Positions 27,966 to 36,777 of a DNA stretch of 47,565 nucleotides are shown piece after piece (the stretch's first letter is position 1; each line of letters begins with the position of its first letter). The stretch is from Allosphingosinicella sp. (lineage in GTDB: Bacteria; Pseudomonadota; Alphaproteobacteria; Sphingomonadales; Sphingomonadaceae), in NCBI GenBank assembly GCA_030447665.1, contig JAUJOJ010000012.1, positions 1 through 47,565 on the forward strand, written 5' to 3'. The translations under genes and the position numbers were made by a program. The notes beneath the pieces were generated by a model that saw only the letters and a program-made list of their open reading frames with translations, searched no databases and had not been told where the DNA came from.

Positions 27966-29675
27966 TTACCTCTTGCGGGCGTAAGCGCGCCAGTAGTCGC
28001 TCGTCTCGACCATCGTGTAATGGCTGTCGATATAGCTCCCATAGAGCTGTTCGAGAAGCCTATGGCTCGCCGGCTGCACTGGCGCCTTGGGCACCATGAT
28101 GACATCGACGTCGGCGAACACCTGCTCGGGCGCGCGGTAGCTCGCCTCGTTGAAGGTTCGTCCGGCATGGTACCATGAATCAACGCCCTTCGGGGGGCTC
28201 CTCCCGAGCAAGGCATTGAATGGATTTGTCGTGTCCAGTGTGAAGACGCTGCCCCCGAGGCGGCGAGGCCGCCGTAACAGCCGGGCACCGTCCACAAGGG
28301 TCCAGAAATATTCTGGCTGAGCGATCGCTCCGACAAGACCTTCGGTGCGGATCGCGTTCAGCGTCGCGATGTCCGCGATTCCCGCACGATAGGCCTCCTG
28401 CGCCTTCTCCAAGCCCGGTTCGCCAGTTGCCGGCCGGTACACTTCCTGCGCAATGAAGCCGTCGATCTCGGCCGTATACTGCCGTGGGTCGCCGCCACGC
28501 GCGGCCATCATCCCATGCACCACTATGCTTTGGAGAGCCAGAGCCGCGGGCGGAAGCGCCATGGTCGCCACCAGAAGCATCGCGGCCAGCGCAAATCCAT
28601 CACTCTGGGGGTCCTGTTTGCGGCCGCCCCGGGCCAACGCGAGCCCTCCGAGGATGGCGGCCGGCACCAAGGTCATGATGCCTGCCCCCTGGTGGTTCTG
28701 GTTGCGCAGCAGCAGCCCCGCGCCCGCCATCAGCGCGCACAGGAAGATGGTGGTCCAGGATACCCGCCTTGCCACGGCGAGCCCCATCACGAAGAGGAAA
28801 GGGAGGATCATCGCCGCGCTTTCGATCACCATATATGCAAGCCCGAGGGCCGACGCTCTCACCGCCCCCGTGACGTTCGCGGCCATGCCGATGTCTAGCA
28901 GGTAGGTGCCCGTCGTAGGCCAAATCAAATGTATTAGCACCATTGCCGCAGCCGTGATGGCGAATGCGTAAATCGCGAGCCGGCGCGTCTGGGCCAAGAG
29001 CAGCAGGGCGGCCGTGAACCCCGCCGCGACGGCGAAGTAGCTGACCTTCAGATAGAAGGTCAGGAGGAGGACTGCGGCGGCAAAGATTGCATCCGCCCAG
29101 GGGCGAGCCCGCCCACGCTCCTCTCGCAGTGGAAGCAGGAACAGGACGACGAGCAGGCCATAGCCCCACCTGTTGTAGAACATCCCGTACGAGGGCTCGA
29201 CCTCGCCGATGCTCGCCGGGCCGAGAACGAGGGAAAGCGCGAATGCCGCGAATATCGCCGCATAGCCGAGCGGCAGCCGCGAGATGCAGACGTAGACCAG
29301 CAACGGCAGGAAAACGAGCGCGAAGCCTGCAGTGGCGTAGGGCATCATGCCGCCGAGGCTGCCGTCCACCGAGAGGCCGAATGCGGGAAAGAGGTAGGCA
29401 AGCGGGCCGAGCGGCGTGTGGAAGTCCCGATGGGGCAGCTGCCCGCTCAGCACCCGATGCGCGCCGTCGAAGAAGATCATTATGTCGTGGACGTAGCGCG
29501 TGCTGAACGTCCTGCCGGGCAAGATGAGCAGAAGGATCAGCGCCAGTGCGAGAAAGCTGCAGCCGGCTCCGATGATCCATGCCTCCCGCCGGCCACCGAG
29601 GGCCGCGAGCCGAGACGACAGCCGCCCGAAGCCTGCCGGGGGCGTTGCAGCCAGGGGGCTCTCCTGCGTCGCCAT
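27966..29675 (-). CDS. Polytopic membrane protein, family A copy 3 (putative GT-C glycosyltransferase)
   Basis: A 569-residue protein with about twelve helices and the family A C-terminal domain. First loop: VHDIMIFFDGAHRVLSGQ then LPHRDFHTPLGPLAYL; later FYNRWGYGLL, LKVSYFAVAAG, NQNHQGAGIMTLVPAAI, VFTLDTTNPFNALLG, SWYHAGRTFNEASYRAP, DVIMVPKAP and LYGSYIDSHY. It is closer to A1 and A4 than A2 is. The ATG at 29675 comes one base after the oxidoreductase stop, and the in-frame TTG at 29687 would overlap it. It is the last gene of a tight four-gene operon (GT2, flippase-like, FAD oxidoreductase, this), which strongly suggests that it uses the lipid-linked sugar made and flipped by those partners. 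Confidence 0.74.
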   Translation of the reverse strand: MATQESPLAATPPAGFGRLSSRLAALGGRREAWIIGAGCSFLALALILLLILPGRTFSTRYVHDIMIFFDGAHRVLSGQLPHRDFHTPLGPLAYLFPAFGLSVDGSLGGMMPYATAGFALVFLPLLVYVCISRLPLGYAAIFAAFALSLVLGPASIGEVEPSYGMFYNRWGYGLLVVLFLLPLREERGRARPWADAIFAAAVLLLTFYLKVSYFAVAAGFTAALLLLAQTRRLAIYAFAITAAAMVLIHLIWPTTGTYLLDIGMAANVTGAVRASALGLAYMVIESAAMILPFLFVMGLAVARRVSWTTIFLCALMAGAGLLLRNQNHQGAGIMTLVPAAILGGLALARGGRKQDPQSDGFALAAMLLVATMALPPAALALQSIVVHGMMAARGGDPRQYTAEIDGFIAQEVYRPATGEPGLEKAQEAYRAGIADIATLNAIRTEGLVGAIAQPEYFWTLVDGARLLRRPRRLGGSVFTLDTTNPFNALLGRSPPKGVDSWYHAGRTFNEASYRAPEQVFADVDVIMVPKAPVQPASHRLLEQLYGSYIDSHYTMVETSDYWRAYARKR

Positions 29676-29676
29676 T

Positions 29677-31047
29677 TCAACTGCCAACAGGGCCTGCCTC
29701 AGCTGAAGGCTCCGTCGCCAAACGCGGCACCAGCTCCCGCGCCACGCGCCGCCCTTCGCGGATCGCGTAGCTGGTGCCGCGGTCCTCTGGATAGATCTGC
29801 GCCATCGAGGTGATCAACACATTGTCGAGCGGCGTCTCCTCGGCGGGGATGAGCTTCGAATGATGCGGCTCGGCGATCGGTTGGGAGAACCGGGCGCGCC
29901 AGACGTGGTGGCCCGTCACCCATTCTCGCTTGAAGTCCGGGAACATCCGCTGGAGGTGCGGCACAGCGAAGTCGAGAACCTCCTCGTCGGCCATCCGATA
30001 GAGCGAGTCGCTTTCCGGAAGATACTTGGAAAGGAAGACGATGTGCCGCCCGCCATAGGATTCGGGCGGCTCGAAATTGGTGTGCTCGATCACCCCTACG
30101 AAAGGGAAGGTCGGGTCGTTGACGTTCAGCCAATAGGTTTCGGAAAGGCTGCGGTCGAGCTCCAGAACCAGGCAGATATTGGCGAGATATTCGATACGGC
30201 GGAGCCCCGCGACATAGTCCGGCGCGGCATGGCCTTCGAGGAGGTCCGCAATCAGCGGCAGCGCATGGGTCAGAAGCACCGCCCGCGCAGGGACGGCGCC
30301 GTCGCGAGTCCGCACCGCCGTCGCCCGGCCATTCTCGACCTCCAGACCGCTAACCGGCGCATTCACCCGCACCTCGACCCCCATACCCTCGAGCTTGCGC
30401 TTCAGCGCTTCGGCAAGCTCCGAAAAGCCGCCCTTGTAATAAGCGAGCACCTCGCGCCCGTCGGAGGCGCGGCTGCCGCCGCGAAGCGCGAGCTTCTTCC
30501 AGAACCAAACCGCGCCGACCTTGTCCGCATACGGCCCGAATTTGCCGACCAGTAGCGGCTCCCAGACGACCCGGAAGACCTCGGGCCCGGCCAGCTTGAT
30601 AAGCCATTCGCGCGCGGTCATGTGCTCGATCGACTTCCAGTCTTTGATCCGGCGCGCTTTCAGCGCCAGCAGCCCGAGCCGGATGCGGTTGGGGAAGCTC
30701 AACGCCTTGAACTTCAGGAGGTCGAGCGGCGTCGAGAGTCGGAAGATTGTGTTGGCATAATACATGCCGGTGCGGGTCGGCCGGAACACCACCTCGTCGG
30801 AGCGGCCGATTTCCTTGATGAGGTCCATCACGTGGACGTCATTCGTGAACCAATGGTGGTAGAATTTCTCGAGCGTGAACTCACCCACCGTGAAGCCACT
30901 GGCGAGGCCGCCTACCATCGGCTCCTTTTCGAGGACGACGACCTTGTTGCCCGCGGCCGCTAGCTCGTAGGCGGCGGAAAGGCCGGTAAACCCTCCGCCG
31001 ACGATCACGACGGGATCTGTGACAAGATTGGTGGCAGGTGCGTTCAT
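29677..31047 (-). CDS. NAD(P)/FAD-dependent oxidoreductase (amine-oxidase/phytoene-desaturase type)
   Basis: A 456-residue flavoprotein. It opens with the FAD-binding motif VVIVGGGFTGLSAAYELA (about 13-30), then VVVLEKEPMVGGLASGF, and ends with the second FAD segment LDNVLITSMAQIYPEDRGTS. FYHHWFTND and PLLVGKFGPYAD are typical of a group of UDP-galactopyranose-mutase- or protoporphyrinogen-oxidase-like proteins often found beside DPM1-type GT2 and UPF0104 genes. It could modify a lipid-linked or nucleotide sugar, for instance by ring contraction or oxidation, but the reaction is not known to me. It starts at ATG 31047, 12 bases after the flippase-like gene. No export signal, so cytoplasmic. 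Confidence 0.82.
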   Translation of the reverse strand: MNAPATNLVTDPVVIVGGGFTGLSAAYELAAAGNKVVVLEKEPMVGGLASGFTVGEFTLEKFYHHWFTNDVHVMDLIKEIGRSDEVVFRPTRTGMYYANTIFRLSTPLDLLKFKALSFPNRIRLGLLALKARRIKDWKSIEHMTAREWLIKLAGPEVFRVVWEPLLVGKFGPYADKVGAVWFWKKLALRGGSRASDGREVLAYYKGGFSELAEALKRKLEGMGVEVRVNAPVSGLEVENGRATAVRTRDGAVPARAVLLTHALPLIADLLEGHAAPDYVAGLRRIEYLANICLVLELDRSLSETYWLNVNDPTFPFVGVIEHTNFEPPESYGGRHIVFLSKYLPESDSLYRMADEEVLDFAVPHLQRMFPDFKREWVTGHHVWRARFSQPIAEPHHSKLIPAEETPLDNVLITSMAQIYPEDRGTSYAIREGRRVARELVPRLATEPSAEAGPVGS

Positions 31048-31059
31048 GGAGTATCGCCT

Positions 31060-32091
31060 TCAGTCTATGGTGCCGGCGGCCTGGCCGGCTATGGGCTGTC
31101 TCGCTCGCAATCCGGAAAAAACCAGCAGGAGAAAGCCCGTCGCCGTGATCGACAGCCAGAGAATAGCGTGGATGAGGATGGCAAAGGCTGTGGCGCTCAC
31201 CGGGCTCGCGCCGAAGCCGGAGAGGGTGCGTGCAGTGAAATAATGGAAGGTCCCGACATAGCCAGGAGAACTCGGGATGATTGTCGACAGGGTCCCCACG
31301 CTGAGGGCCAGCAGCGCCGCTTCTGGGCTTGCCGCGACGCCGAGCGCCAGCCCGACCGCAAAAAAAGCACCACCCTCAGCCAGCCAGGCGAGAATGCTGA
31401 TGCCCATCACGCGAGCGACCAGGAGCGGATGGGAAAGGGTGGCTATGGCATCGGACAGGCGCAGCAGCGCCTCGCCCGCCGGCCGGATCCTCGGGATGCG
31501 TCGCTCCAGCCAGCGCACCACCGCGCGAATGGAGCTCGGCGCCGCGATGAAAATCAAGATCGCCCCAGCAACGGCCAACGCGGCGAGCTTCAGCCCTGCA
31601 AGGAGCGCCTCGTCGAGGACGTCTGTTGCAAGGTAGGTCACGGTTGCGAACAGGAAGGCCATCAGAACGAACAGGTCGAGCAGGCGCTCAAGGACGAGGG
31701 AGCCGATCTGGCCCGAAGCCGGAATGCCGGTGAAGCGCTGAAAAGCAACTACGCGGATAACGTCCCCGGCCCTGAAGGGGAGGACGTTGTTGAACGCAAC
31801 GCCGCCGAGGAACGGCACCGCAGCTTCGCGCACCCGCACAGATGAGCCGAGGCTGCGCAGCATCGTCACCCAGCGATATATTTTGAGCAGGTAGGCAAGT
31901 GCGACGAACCCGAGCGACACCATGATCCATTCCGGCCGCGCCTGGCCGAGCGCGGCCACCACTTTGCCGAACGGCACGGCGCCGAGGGTGGCGTAGAGGA
32001 AGACCGCGCTGATGATGAAGCCCAGGGCAAGCTTCACACCACGGCCGAGACCGCGCCCTTGCCGCGGGGCCGCGCTGGAAGGAAAGGACAC
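31060..32091 (-). CDS. LPG-synthase-TM/UPF0104 flippase-like membrane protein
   Basis: A 343-residue protein with about eight helices and the family marks YRWVTMLRSLG, GVAFNNVLPFRAGDVIRV (conserved Asn-Pro-Arg-Gly loop), LVLERLLDLFVLMAF and STIIPSSPGYVGTFHYF. Members of this group include AglD- and MprF-like membrane parts and are proposed lipid or lipid-sugar translocators. Unlike the 15.6 kb protein it is a stand-alone domain. The GTG start at 32091 is nine bases after the GT2 stop, and the FAD oxidoreductase follows 12 bases on. It probably replaces GtrA in this operon, moving the sugar-phosphate-polyprenol outward for A3; that is inference. Confidence 0.83.
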   Translation of the reverse strand: MSFPSSAAPRQGRGLGRGVKLALGFIISAVFLYATLGAVPFGKVVAALGQARPEWIMVSLGFVALAYLLKIYRWVTMLRSLGSSVRVREAAVPFLGGVAFNNVLPFRAGDVIRVVAFQRFTGIPASGQIGSLVLERLLDLFVLMAFLFATVTYLATDVLDEALLAGLKLAALAVAGAILIFIAAPSSIRAVVRWLERRIPRIRPAGEALLRLSDAIATLSHPLLVARVMGISILAWLAEGGAFFAVGLALGVAASPEAALLALSVGTLSTIIPSSPGYVGTFHYFTARTLSGFGASPVSATAFAILIHAILWLSITATGFLLLVFSGLRARQPIAGQAAGTID

Positions 32092-32100
32092 GAATCTGTC

Positions 32101-33114
32101 CTAGCGGCCGGGCCGAGCAGCCGACTGGAGCGGAACAGTGAAGACATCCCCTTGGCCCGCTGCCCGGCCCGCCTCCTCGAAACCGAGTTCCTCCATGATG
32201 AGGAAGAGCGGCCTGTCCTTCGCCTCGCTGTAGATGCGGCCGATATATTCGCCCATCACGCCGAGGAAGATGAACTGAAGCCCACCGATCAGCATCACGG
32301 CGATGAAGATCAGCGTCCAACCGGGCACCCAATTGTCGGTCAGGAGCCGCTGGGCGATCGCATAAATGACCCCAAGCACCGACAAAGCCGAAAAGGCCAG
32401 ACCGACGCTGGTCACGATCTTCAGCGGGACGGCGGAGAAAGAAACGATCCCGTCGGCAGCGAGCGCCAGCATCTTCCGGAGCGGGTATTTGGAGGCCCCG
32501 GCGAACCGCTCGGCGCGGCTGTAGAGCACGGCTGTCTGTTTGAAGCCGACCCAGCTCGTCATGGCGCGAAGCAGGCGGTGCCGCTCGCGCATCCGGAGCA
32601 GAGCGTCGACCACGGCTCGGTCCATCAGCCGGAAGTCGCCGGTATCCAAGGGTATCGGCACTTCGGAAAGGCGGTTGATGAGGCGATAGAACGCCCTTGC
32701 CGTCCAGAGCTTGAACTTCGTTTCACCGGACCGCTCCGAGCGCTGGCCGTAAACCACGTGATAGCCTTCGCGCCACTTTTCGACCATCTGCGCGATCACC
32801 TCGGGAGGGTCCTGGAGATCCGCGTCTATGAGGACGACCGCCTTGCCGCGCGCATATTCGATGCCGGCGCTCACCGCGATCTGATGCCCGAAGTTGCGGG
32901 AGAGGCGGATGACCTTCGCCCGCGAGCTGCCCGCCTGGATATCCCGCAGCAGCTCGGGCGTGGCGTCTCGGCTTCCGTCGTCGACATAGATGATCTCGTA
33001 GTCGGGCGTTATCGCCTCCAGCGTCTGACCGAGCCGCTGGTGCGTGTGTTCGATCACTTCAGCCTCGTTGAAGCACGGGACGATGACCGATAGCATTGGA
33101 GACGCTTGTGACAC
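32101..33114 (-). CDS. Polyprenol-phosphate glycosyltransferase, GT2 with two TM helices (GtrB/ArnC type)
   Basis: A 337-residue enzyme: LSVIVPCFNEAEVIEHT, IIYVDDGSRDATPELL, IRLSRNFGHQIAVSAGI, the donor site VVLIDADLQDPPEVI, VVYGQRSERSGETKFK, DTGDFRLMDRAVV and RAERFAGASKYPLRKM. Two hydrophobic helices close to the C-terminus (about 222-252 and 265-290) anchor it, as in GtrB and ArnC. It transfers a sugar from its nucleotide to undecaprenyl phosphate on the cytoplasmic face. The GTG at 33114 is supported by AGGAG nine bases upstream; an ATG at 33096 is possible. First gene of the four-gene operon ending in A3. The sugar is not determined by sequence. Confidence 0.92.
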   Translation of the reverse strand: MSQASPMLSVIVPCFNEAEVIEHTHQRLGQTLEAITPDYEIIYVDDGSRDATPELLRDIQAGSSRAKVIRLSRNFGHQIAVSAGIEYARGKAVVLIDADLQDPPEVIAQMVEKWREGYHVVYGQRSERSGETKFKLWTARAFYRLINRLSEVPIPLDTGDFRLMDRAVVDALLRMRERHRLLRAMTSWVGFKQTAVLYSRAERFAGASKYPLRKMLALAADGIVSFSAVPLKIVTSVGLAFSALSVLGVIYAIAQRLLTDNWVPGWTLIFIAVMLIGGLQFIFLGVMGEYIGRIYSEAKDRPLFLIMEELGFEEAGRAAGQGDVFTVPLQSAARPGR

Positions 33115-33538
33115 CTGATCTCCTGAGTAAGATTACGGGCGGCGTTCTGGCCCTGATGCCCGTCCCGTGGATGCTGCAGCTTCTACAGAGCACCCGGTCC
33201 TGGCCAACAGTGCACCACATACAGTGGGCGGTGCGGATGTCCAGATGCTCCAGCTCTTTGTAATCCATGCCCTAAGTGCTGCTGCACGGCTGGCGCGAGT
33301 GGCGCGGCTGCGCTAACTGCACGCTTCTGCCGACTTGCTGTTGCGTTTCGATGGCGCGCCCGGGGACTTTCAGGATCATGGCTGACGGAGAACAGGGGCA
33401 GCGCGCGAAGCTGGTTTCAGGTGAGCTTCCCTTCACGATATGTAGGGGAATGGGCCGCCTTCGGCCGGCGGCGGGGATCAGGCGGGGGACCCTCGCCCCT
33501 CGGCAGCTGCTGGCCTCGGCTGCTTAGAAGGCGGTGGA
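33115..33538. other. Divergent intergenic region between GT2 operon and Wzx gene
   Basis: A 424-base stretch without a recognisable gene; short frames on both strands look random. Promoters for the leftward four-gene operon and the rightward Wzx-type gene should lie here. The ribosome site AGAAGG for the Wzx gene is visible just before 33539. Confidence 0.4.
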
Positions 33539-34990
33539 ATGACTTCGAAGTTCGCAGGCGGAGCCGCCCGCGCCGGCGCCTGGAACGCGGTGGAGCTCCT
33601 GCTGCGGCAAGGCGTGCAGTTCGTCATTTCCATTATTCTGGCGCGGCTTCTCTCCCCAGCCGACTTTGGGATCATGGCTCTACTGGCTTTTTTCGTGGGC
33701 TTCGGAACCGCCATCGTGGAGGGCGGCTTCGCCACCGCCCTCATCCAGCGGCAGGACACGACGCGGGAGCAGGAGAGCGCTCTCTTCTGGATGAGCGTCG
33801 CCTGGAGTGGCGTCTTGGCCGTACTGCTTGTGCTGCTCAGTCCGATGATCGCCCGCTTTTTCGAGGAACCAGTGCTTGCTCCACTCATGTGGGTGGTTGC
33901 TGCTCATGTCATGATTATTGGAACGGGAGCCGTCCCGGTGGCTCTCATCACAAGAGCGCTTCGCTTCGAACTGATGGCCAAGGTCGCTCTTGTGGCGGCC
34001 GTAATATCGGGCGTTGTGTCGATAGCGGCCGCAGCACTGGGGGCGGGCGTATGGGCATTGGGCCTGCAACTGTTGACGGTCACGGCGCTCCATTCCGGAT
34101 TGATCTGGTTCTTCTCCGGCTGGAGTCCGGTCGCACGTCTCCGCGGGACGGGCGCCGGGGGTCTGCTCGGCTTTTCCTCGCGTGTCGGCCTTTCCCACCT
34201 GGTAGACCATCTTTACGTGCAGGGTTTTGCAGTGTTGGTGGGCAAACTGCACGGTGTAACTGCGCTCGGCCTCTACAATCGCGCCCATGCCACGCAGTAT
34301 TTCGCTTCGGGAACCTTGGGCAATATCGTCCGCCGATTGGCCTTGCCGTTATTCTCCGCGCGCGCGAGCGATCTCGTGGTTCTCCGGGACACCTTCAGAA
34401 GAACGGTTCAATTGGCCATGCTGGTGAACATCCCGGTGATGGCGGGCCTCGCCGTCACCTCTGACCTCGTCATCCTGATCCTGTTTGGCGCGGAGTGGCT
34501 TCCCGCCGCTCCCATCCTCTCGGTACTCGCGGTAGCGGGGATTTTTTGGCCGCTGCAGGTCATCAACTCTCAGCTGCTGCTGGCAATCAACAGGCCTGAT
34601 CTTTTCTGGCGAGTCGAACTCATCAAGAAGAGTGTCGGGATAGTCTTGCTCCTGATAGGCAGCGCTTTCGGGCTCATGGGGCTCGCCTGGAGCCAGGTTC
34701 TCTTCAGCCTCTTCGCGCACTTCTTCAACGGTTATTTCTCAGGCAAGCATGCCGGATACGGGGCGTTCAAGCAGATCCGTGACGTGGCGGCCCTTGCGTT
34801 TATCTGCGCCACAATTTCGGCGCTCCTCTTCGCGGTTCGGCCTTTTCTCGATCAGCGCCCCTTCCTCCTGCTCGTCTCCATGGCTGCGCTTGGAACGCTC
34901 GGGTTTGCCGCGGCCGGCTTCATCTTACGCCTGGCCGGGTTCAAAGAAGCTCGGGACGTCGTGATCGGAGTCTTGGCCAAACGCACATGA
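33539..34990 (+). CDS. Wzx-type polysaccharide flippase (MOP superfamily, WzxC-like)
   Basis: A 483-residue protein with 12-14 helices. The start AWNAVELLLRQGVQFVISII, ARLLSPADFGIMALLAFF and EGGFATALIQRQD is that of the WzxC/polysaccharide-synthesis branch of the MOP superfamily, followed by ALITRALRFELMA and GLYNRAHATQYF. It should move undecaprenyl-diphosphate-linked repeat units to the periplasmic side for polymerisation. The ATG at 33539 has a good ribosome site. A run of seven T follows the stop directly. The last 43 bases of the gene plus about 65 bases after it occur again at 36853-36960 (see repeats). Confidence 0.9.
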   Translation: MTSKFAGGAARAGAWNAVELLLRQGVQFVISIILARLLSPADFGIMALLAFFVGFGTAIVEGGFATALIQRQDTTREQESALFWMSVAWSGVLAVLLVLLSPMIARFFEEPVLAPLMWVVAAHVMIIGTGAVPVALITRALRFELMAKVALVAAVISGVVSIAAAALGAGVWALGLQLLTVTALHSGLIWFFSGWSPVARLRGTGAGGLLGFSSRVGLSHLVDHLYVQGFAVLVGKLHGVTALGLYNRAHATQYFASGTLGNIVRRLALPLFSARASDLVVLRDTFRRTVQLAMLVNIPVMAGLAVTSDLVILILFGAEWLPAAPILSVLAVAGIFWPLQVINSQLLLAINRPDLFWRVELIKKSVGIVLLLIGSAFGLMGLAWSQVLFSLFAHFFNGYFSGKHAGYGAFKQIRDVAALAFICATISALLFAVRPFLDQRPFLLLVSMAALGTLGFAAAGFILRLAGFKEARDVVIGVLAKRT

Positions 34991-35055
34991 TTTTTTTGAC
35001 GCCCCGATATCGCGTGTTGAACCTCCGTGGCCCAAGAGATGAAGCAACAGGTTCC
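34948..35055 (+). repeat. 108-bp direct repeat, copy 1 (3' end of Wzx gene)
   Basis: Begins AGCTCGGGACGTCGTGATCG inside the Wzx codons and ends CAACAGGTTCC. Copy 2 at 36853-36960 differs only by one substitution and small changes around two homopolymers, by eye. The original is probably this one because it codes for the Wzx C-terminus. Confidence 0.88.
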
Positions 35056-35278
35056 TGGGCTACCTCGCAGGATTGGGTCTGCTCACGGTTGCCAAAGGGA
35101 GAGTGGAGCCGAACTGGCCTCTCACTGAAGGATCAGCTTAGGTGCTGATGAAGCGGGAGCGCTGCCCATGGTGGGAAAAGCTCTTGGGTTGATAATACGT
35201 CCCGACATGTTCCTATCGTGGGGATGAACTGCAAGAATCCATGACGGACGGCCAACGCCGCTTCAGAGGAGGAAGTGA

Positions 35279-35965
35279 ATGGTTGATTTGAAAAAAGCTG
35301 TCGGCGCTGGGATTGGTCTTATGTCTCGCGTGCCGATGCGCAGGATTAGCAGCCTTGAAACGATACTCTCGTTCCTGCTCCACCGACTGCCTCCTGACAT
35401 TCGCGACGAGCATTTCCACATTGCGCCAGGGCTTTCGGGCCAGCACATGCCGAATGCGAAGCTGTACCCAAATCGCGCAGCGATGCTGCACGCACTGCCA
35501 AAAGGCATGAAGGTTGCCGAAGTGGGAACTTGGCGCGGAGACTTCTCGAAGCATATAGCAGAAGTCTGCCAACCAATGGAATTTCACCTTATCGATATCG
35601 ATTTTAGCCCGTTGGACGAAAACGGGGTCAGCTCCCTCATGTCGGGCGGTGTCGTTCACAAGCACGAGGGGGACAGTTCACAAATTCTGATCCGGTTTCC
35701 TGAGCAGTATTTCGACTGGCTCTATATCGACGGCGATCACACCTACGAGGGAGTGCGAAAGGATCTCGCCGCAGCACATTCGAGAGTGAAGGCTGGCGGC
35801 TATCTCATGTGCAATGACTACACCAATTGGGATCTCACCTCGGCGCAGCCGTACGGGGTCGCCAAGGCTGTGAACGAGCTTTGCTTGGCACACCGTTACG
35901 AGGTGTGCGGTCTTGCGCTCCAAGGCGCAGGCTATCACGATATCCTGCTCAGAAAACCAGGCTAA
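35279..35965 (+). CDS. Class I SAM-dependent methyltransferase
   Basis: A 228-residue cytoplasmic enzyme. The SAM-binding loop is VAEVGTWRGDFSKHIAE (about 78-94), followed by the acidic FHLIDIDFSPLDE, then DWLYIDGDHTYEGVRKDL with the metal-like Asp-His pair and GGYLMCNDYTNW. This is the pattern of Methyltransf_24/macrocin-O-methyltransferase-like proteins, which often methylate sugar hydroxyls. The ATG at 35279 follows GAGGAAGTGA. It is the only convincing gene in a segment bounded by the 108-bp direct repeats, and its base composition looks less GC-rich than its neighbours', so it may be a recent arrival. Target: probably a sugar of the polymer. Confidence 0.82.
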   Translation: MVDLKKAVGAGIGLMSRVPMRRISSLETILSFLLHRLPPDIRDEHFHIAPGLSGQHMPNAKLYPNRAAMLHALPKGMKVAEVGTWRGDFSKHIAEVCQPMEFHLIDIDFSPLDENGVSSLMSGGVVHKHEGDSSQILIRFPEQYFDWLYIDGDHTYEGVRKDLAAAHSRVKAGGYLMCNDYTNWDLTSAQPYGVAKAVNELCLAHRYEVCGLALQGAGYHDILLRKPG

Positions 35966-36777
35966 AGGCCTCGGGTGCAGTGTCGTGCAAAACGGCTTGA
36001 GCATCGGCCTTGCCCCGAACAGCCGCCGTTGCCGCCCCATTGCCCAAGAACATGCCACAAGGAAGATTGTTTTTTATGCCAGATCGAGCAAGATTAGGCT
36101 ACGTAACTGGGGAACTGCCCGACCACGAATAAGAGCAAAGCGTGAGACTGGATATTGGCTACATCCTAGTGGTGGCTGTGGTGCTGGGATCGCAATCTGG
36201 TGCGGATCGCGCTTTGTGAATCCTCGTCGGGGAGAAGTGGCTCACTTAGCGTTGATCTTTTTAAAAAGGCCGATGCGGACGTTTAAAGCACGAGGCACGG
36301 CCACCCAGCAATTTCCGCTATGGTCAAAAACAGACCTTGAGGGTGAGATCGGCGCGTTCGGCAGACTGCTATGGGCTCCTATCGAACGGCTGTTAGCAGC
36401 AATCGCGAAGCTATGCGTCTGCTGCGGCCAGCGCCTGCCCATAGGATCGAAGCATGTTGCCAGCCGTCGCTCCAGCCGCTCCATCGACATCCCTTTCCAG
36501 AACAAGGTCGAGGCACCACACCTGAAACCCCGTTCCGTCATGACCGGGGGACAGCCACTCCTCCACACCGGGAGGCGCGGCCCATTACCGTATCTTTCCG
36601 CCCATTGTGGACATTGGCAGCGCGCTTCGAGACATTGCGGCGAATGCGAACTTCTTCGTCTTGATAGTGCGTCAAAAGTCGAAGTTCCCCTCTGAGAGCC
36701 CACGCTGCCAGTGGCATCGATGCTGGGACAGCCCGTGATGGGCACAGGCTATGCCAAATCATCGATGCTTCATCATC
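35966..36777. other. Gene-poor segment after the methyltransferase
   Basis: About 810 bases with no gene I can support. Overlapping open frames exist on both strands (about 35913-36695 plus, 36242-36745 minus), but they are unlike any family I know, rich in Ser/Arg/Cys/Trp and lack ribosome sites. It has a lower GC content than its flanks by eye and contains short A/T runs. It may be decayed mobile or accessory DNA brought in with the methyltransferase. Confidence 0.4.

Noticed and set aside
35913..36695. A 260-residue plus-strand open frame after the methyltransferase
   Set aside because: No ribosome site, no recognisable motif, and it overlaps the end of the methyltransferase gene; its composition looks like chance.
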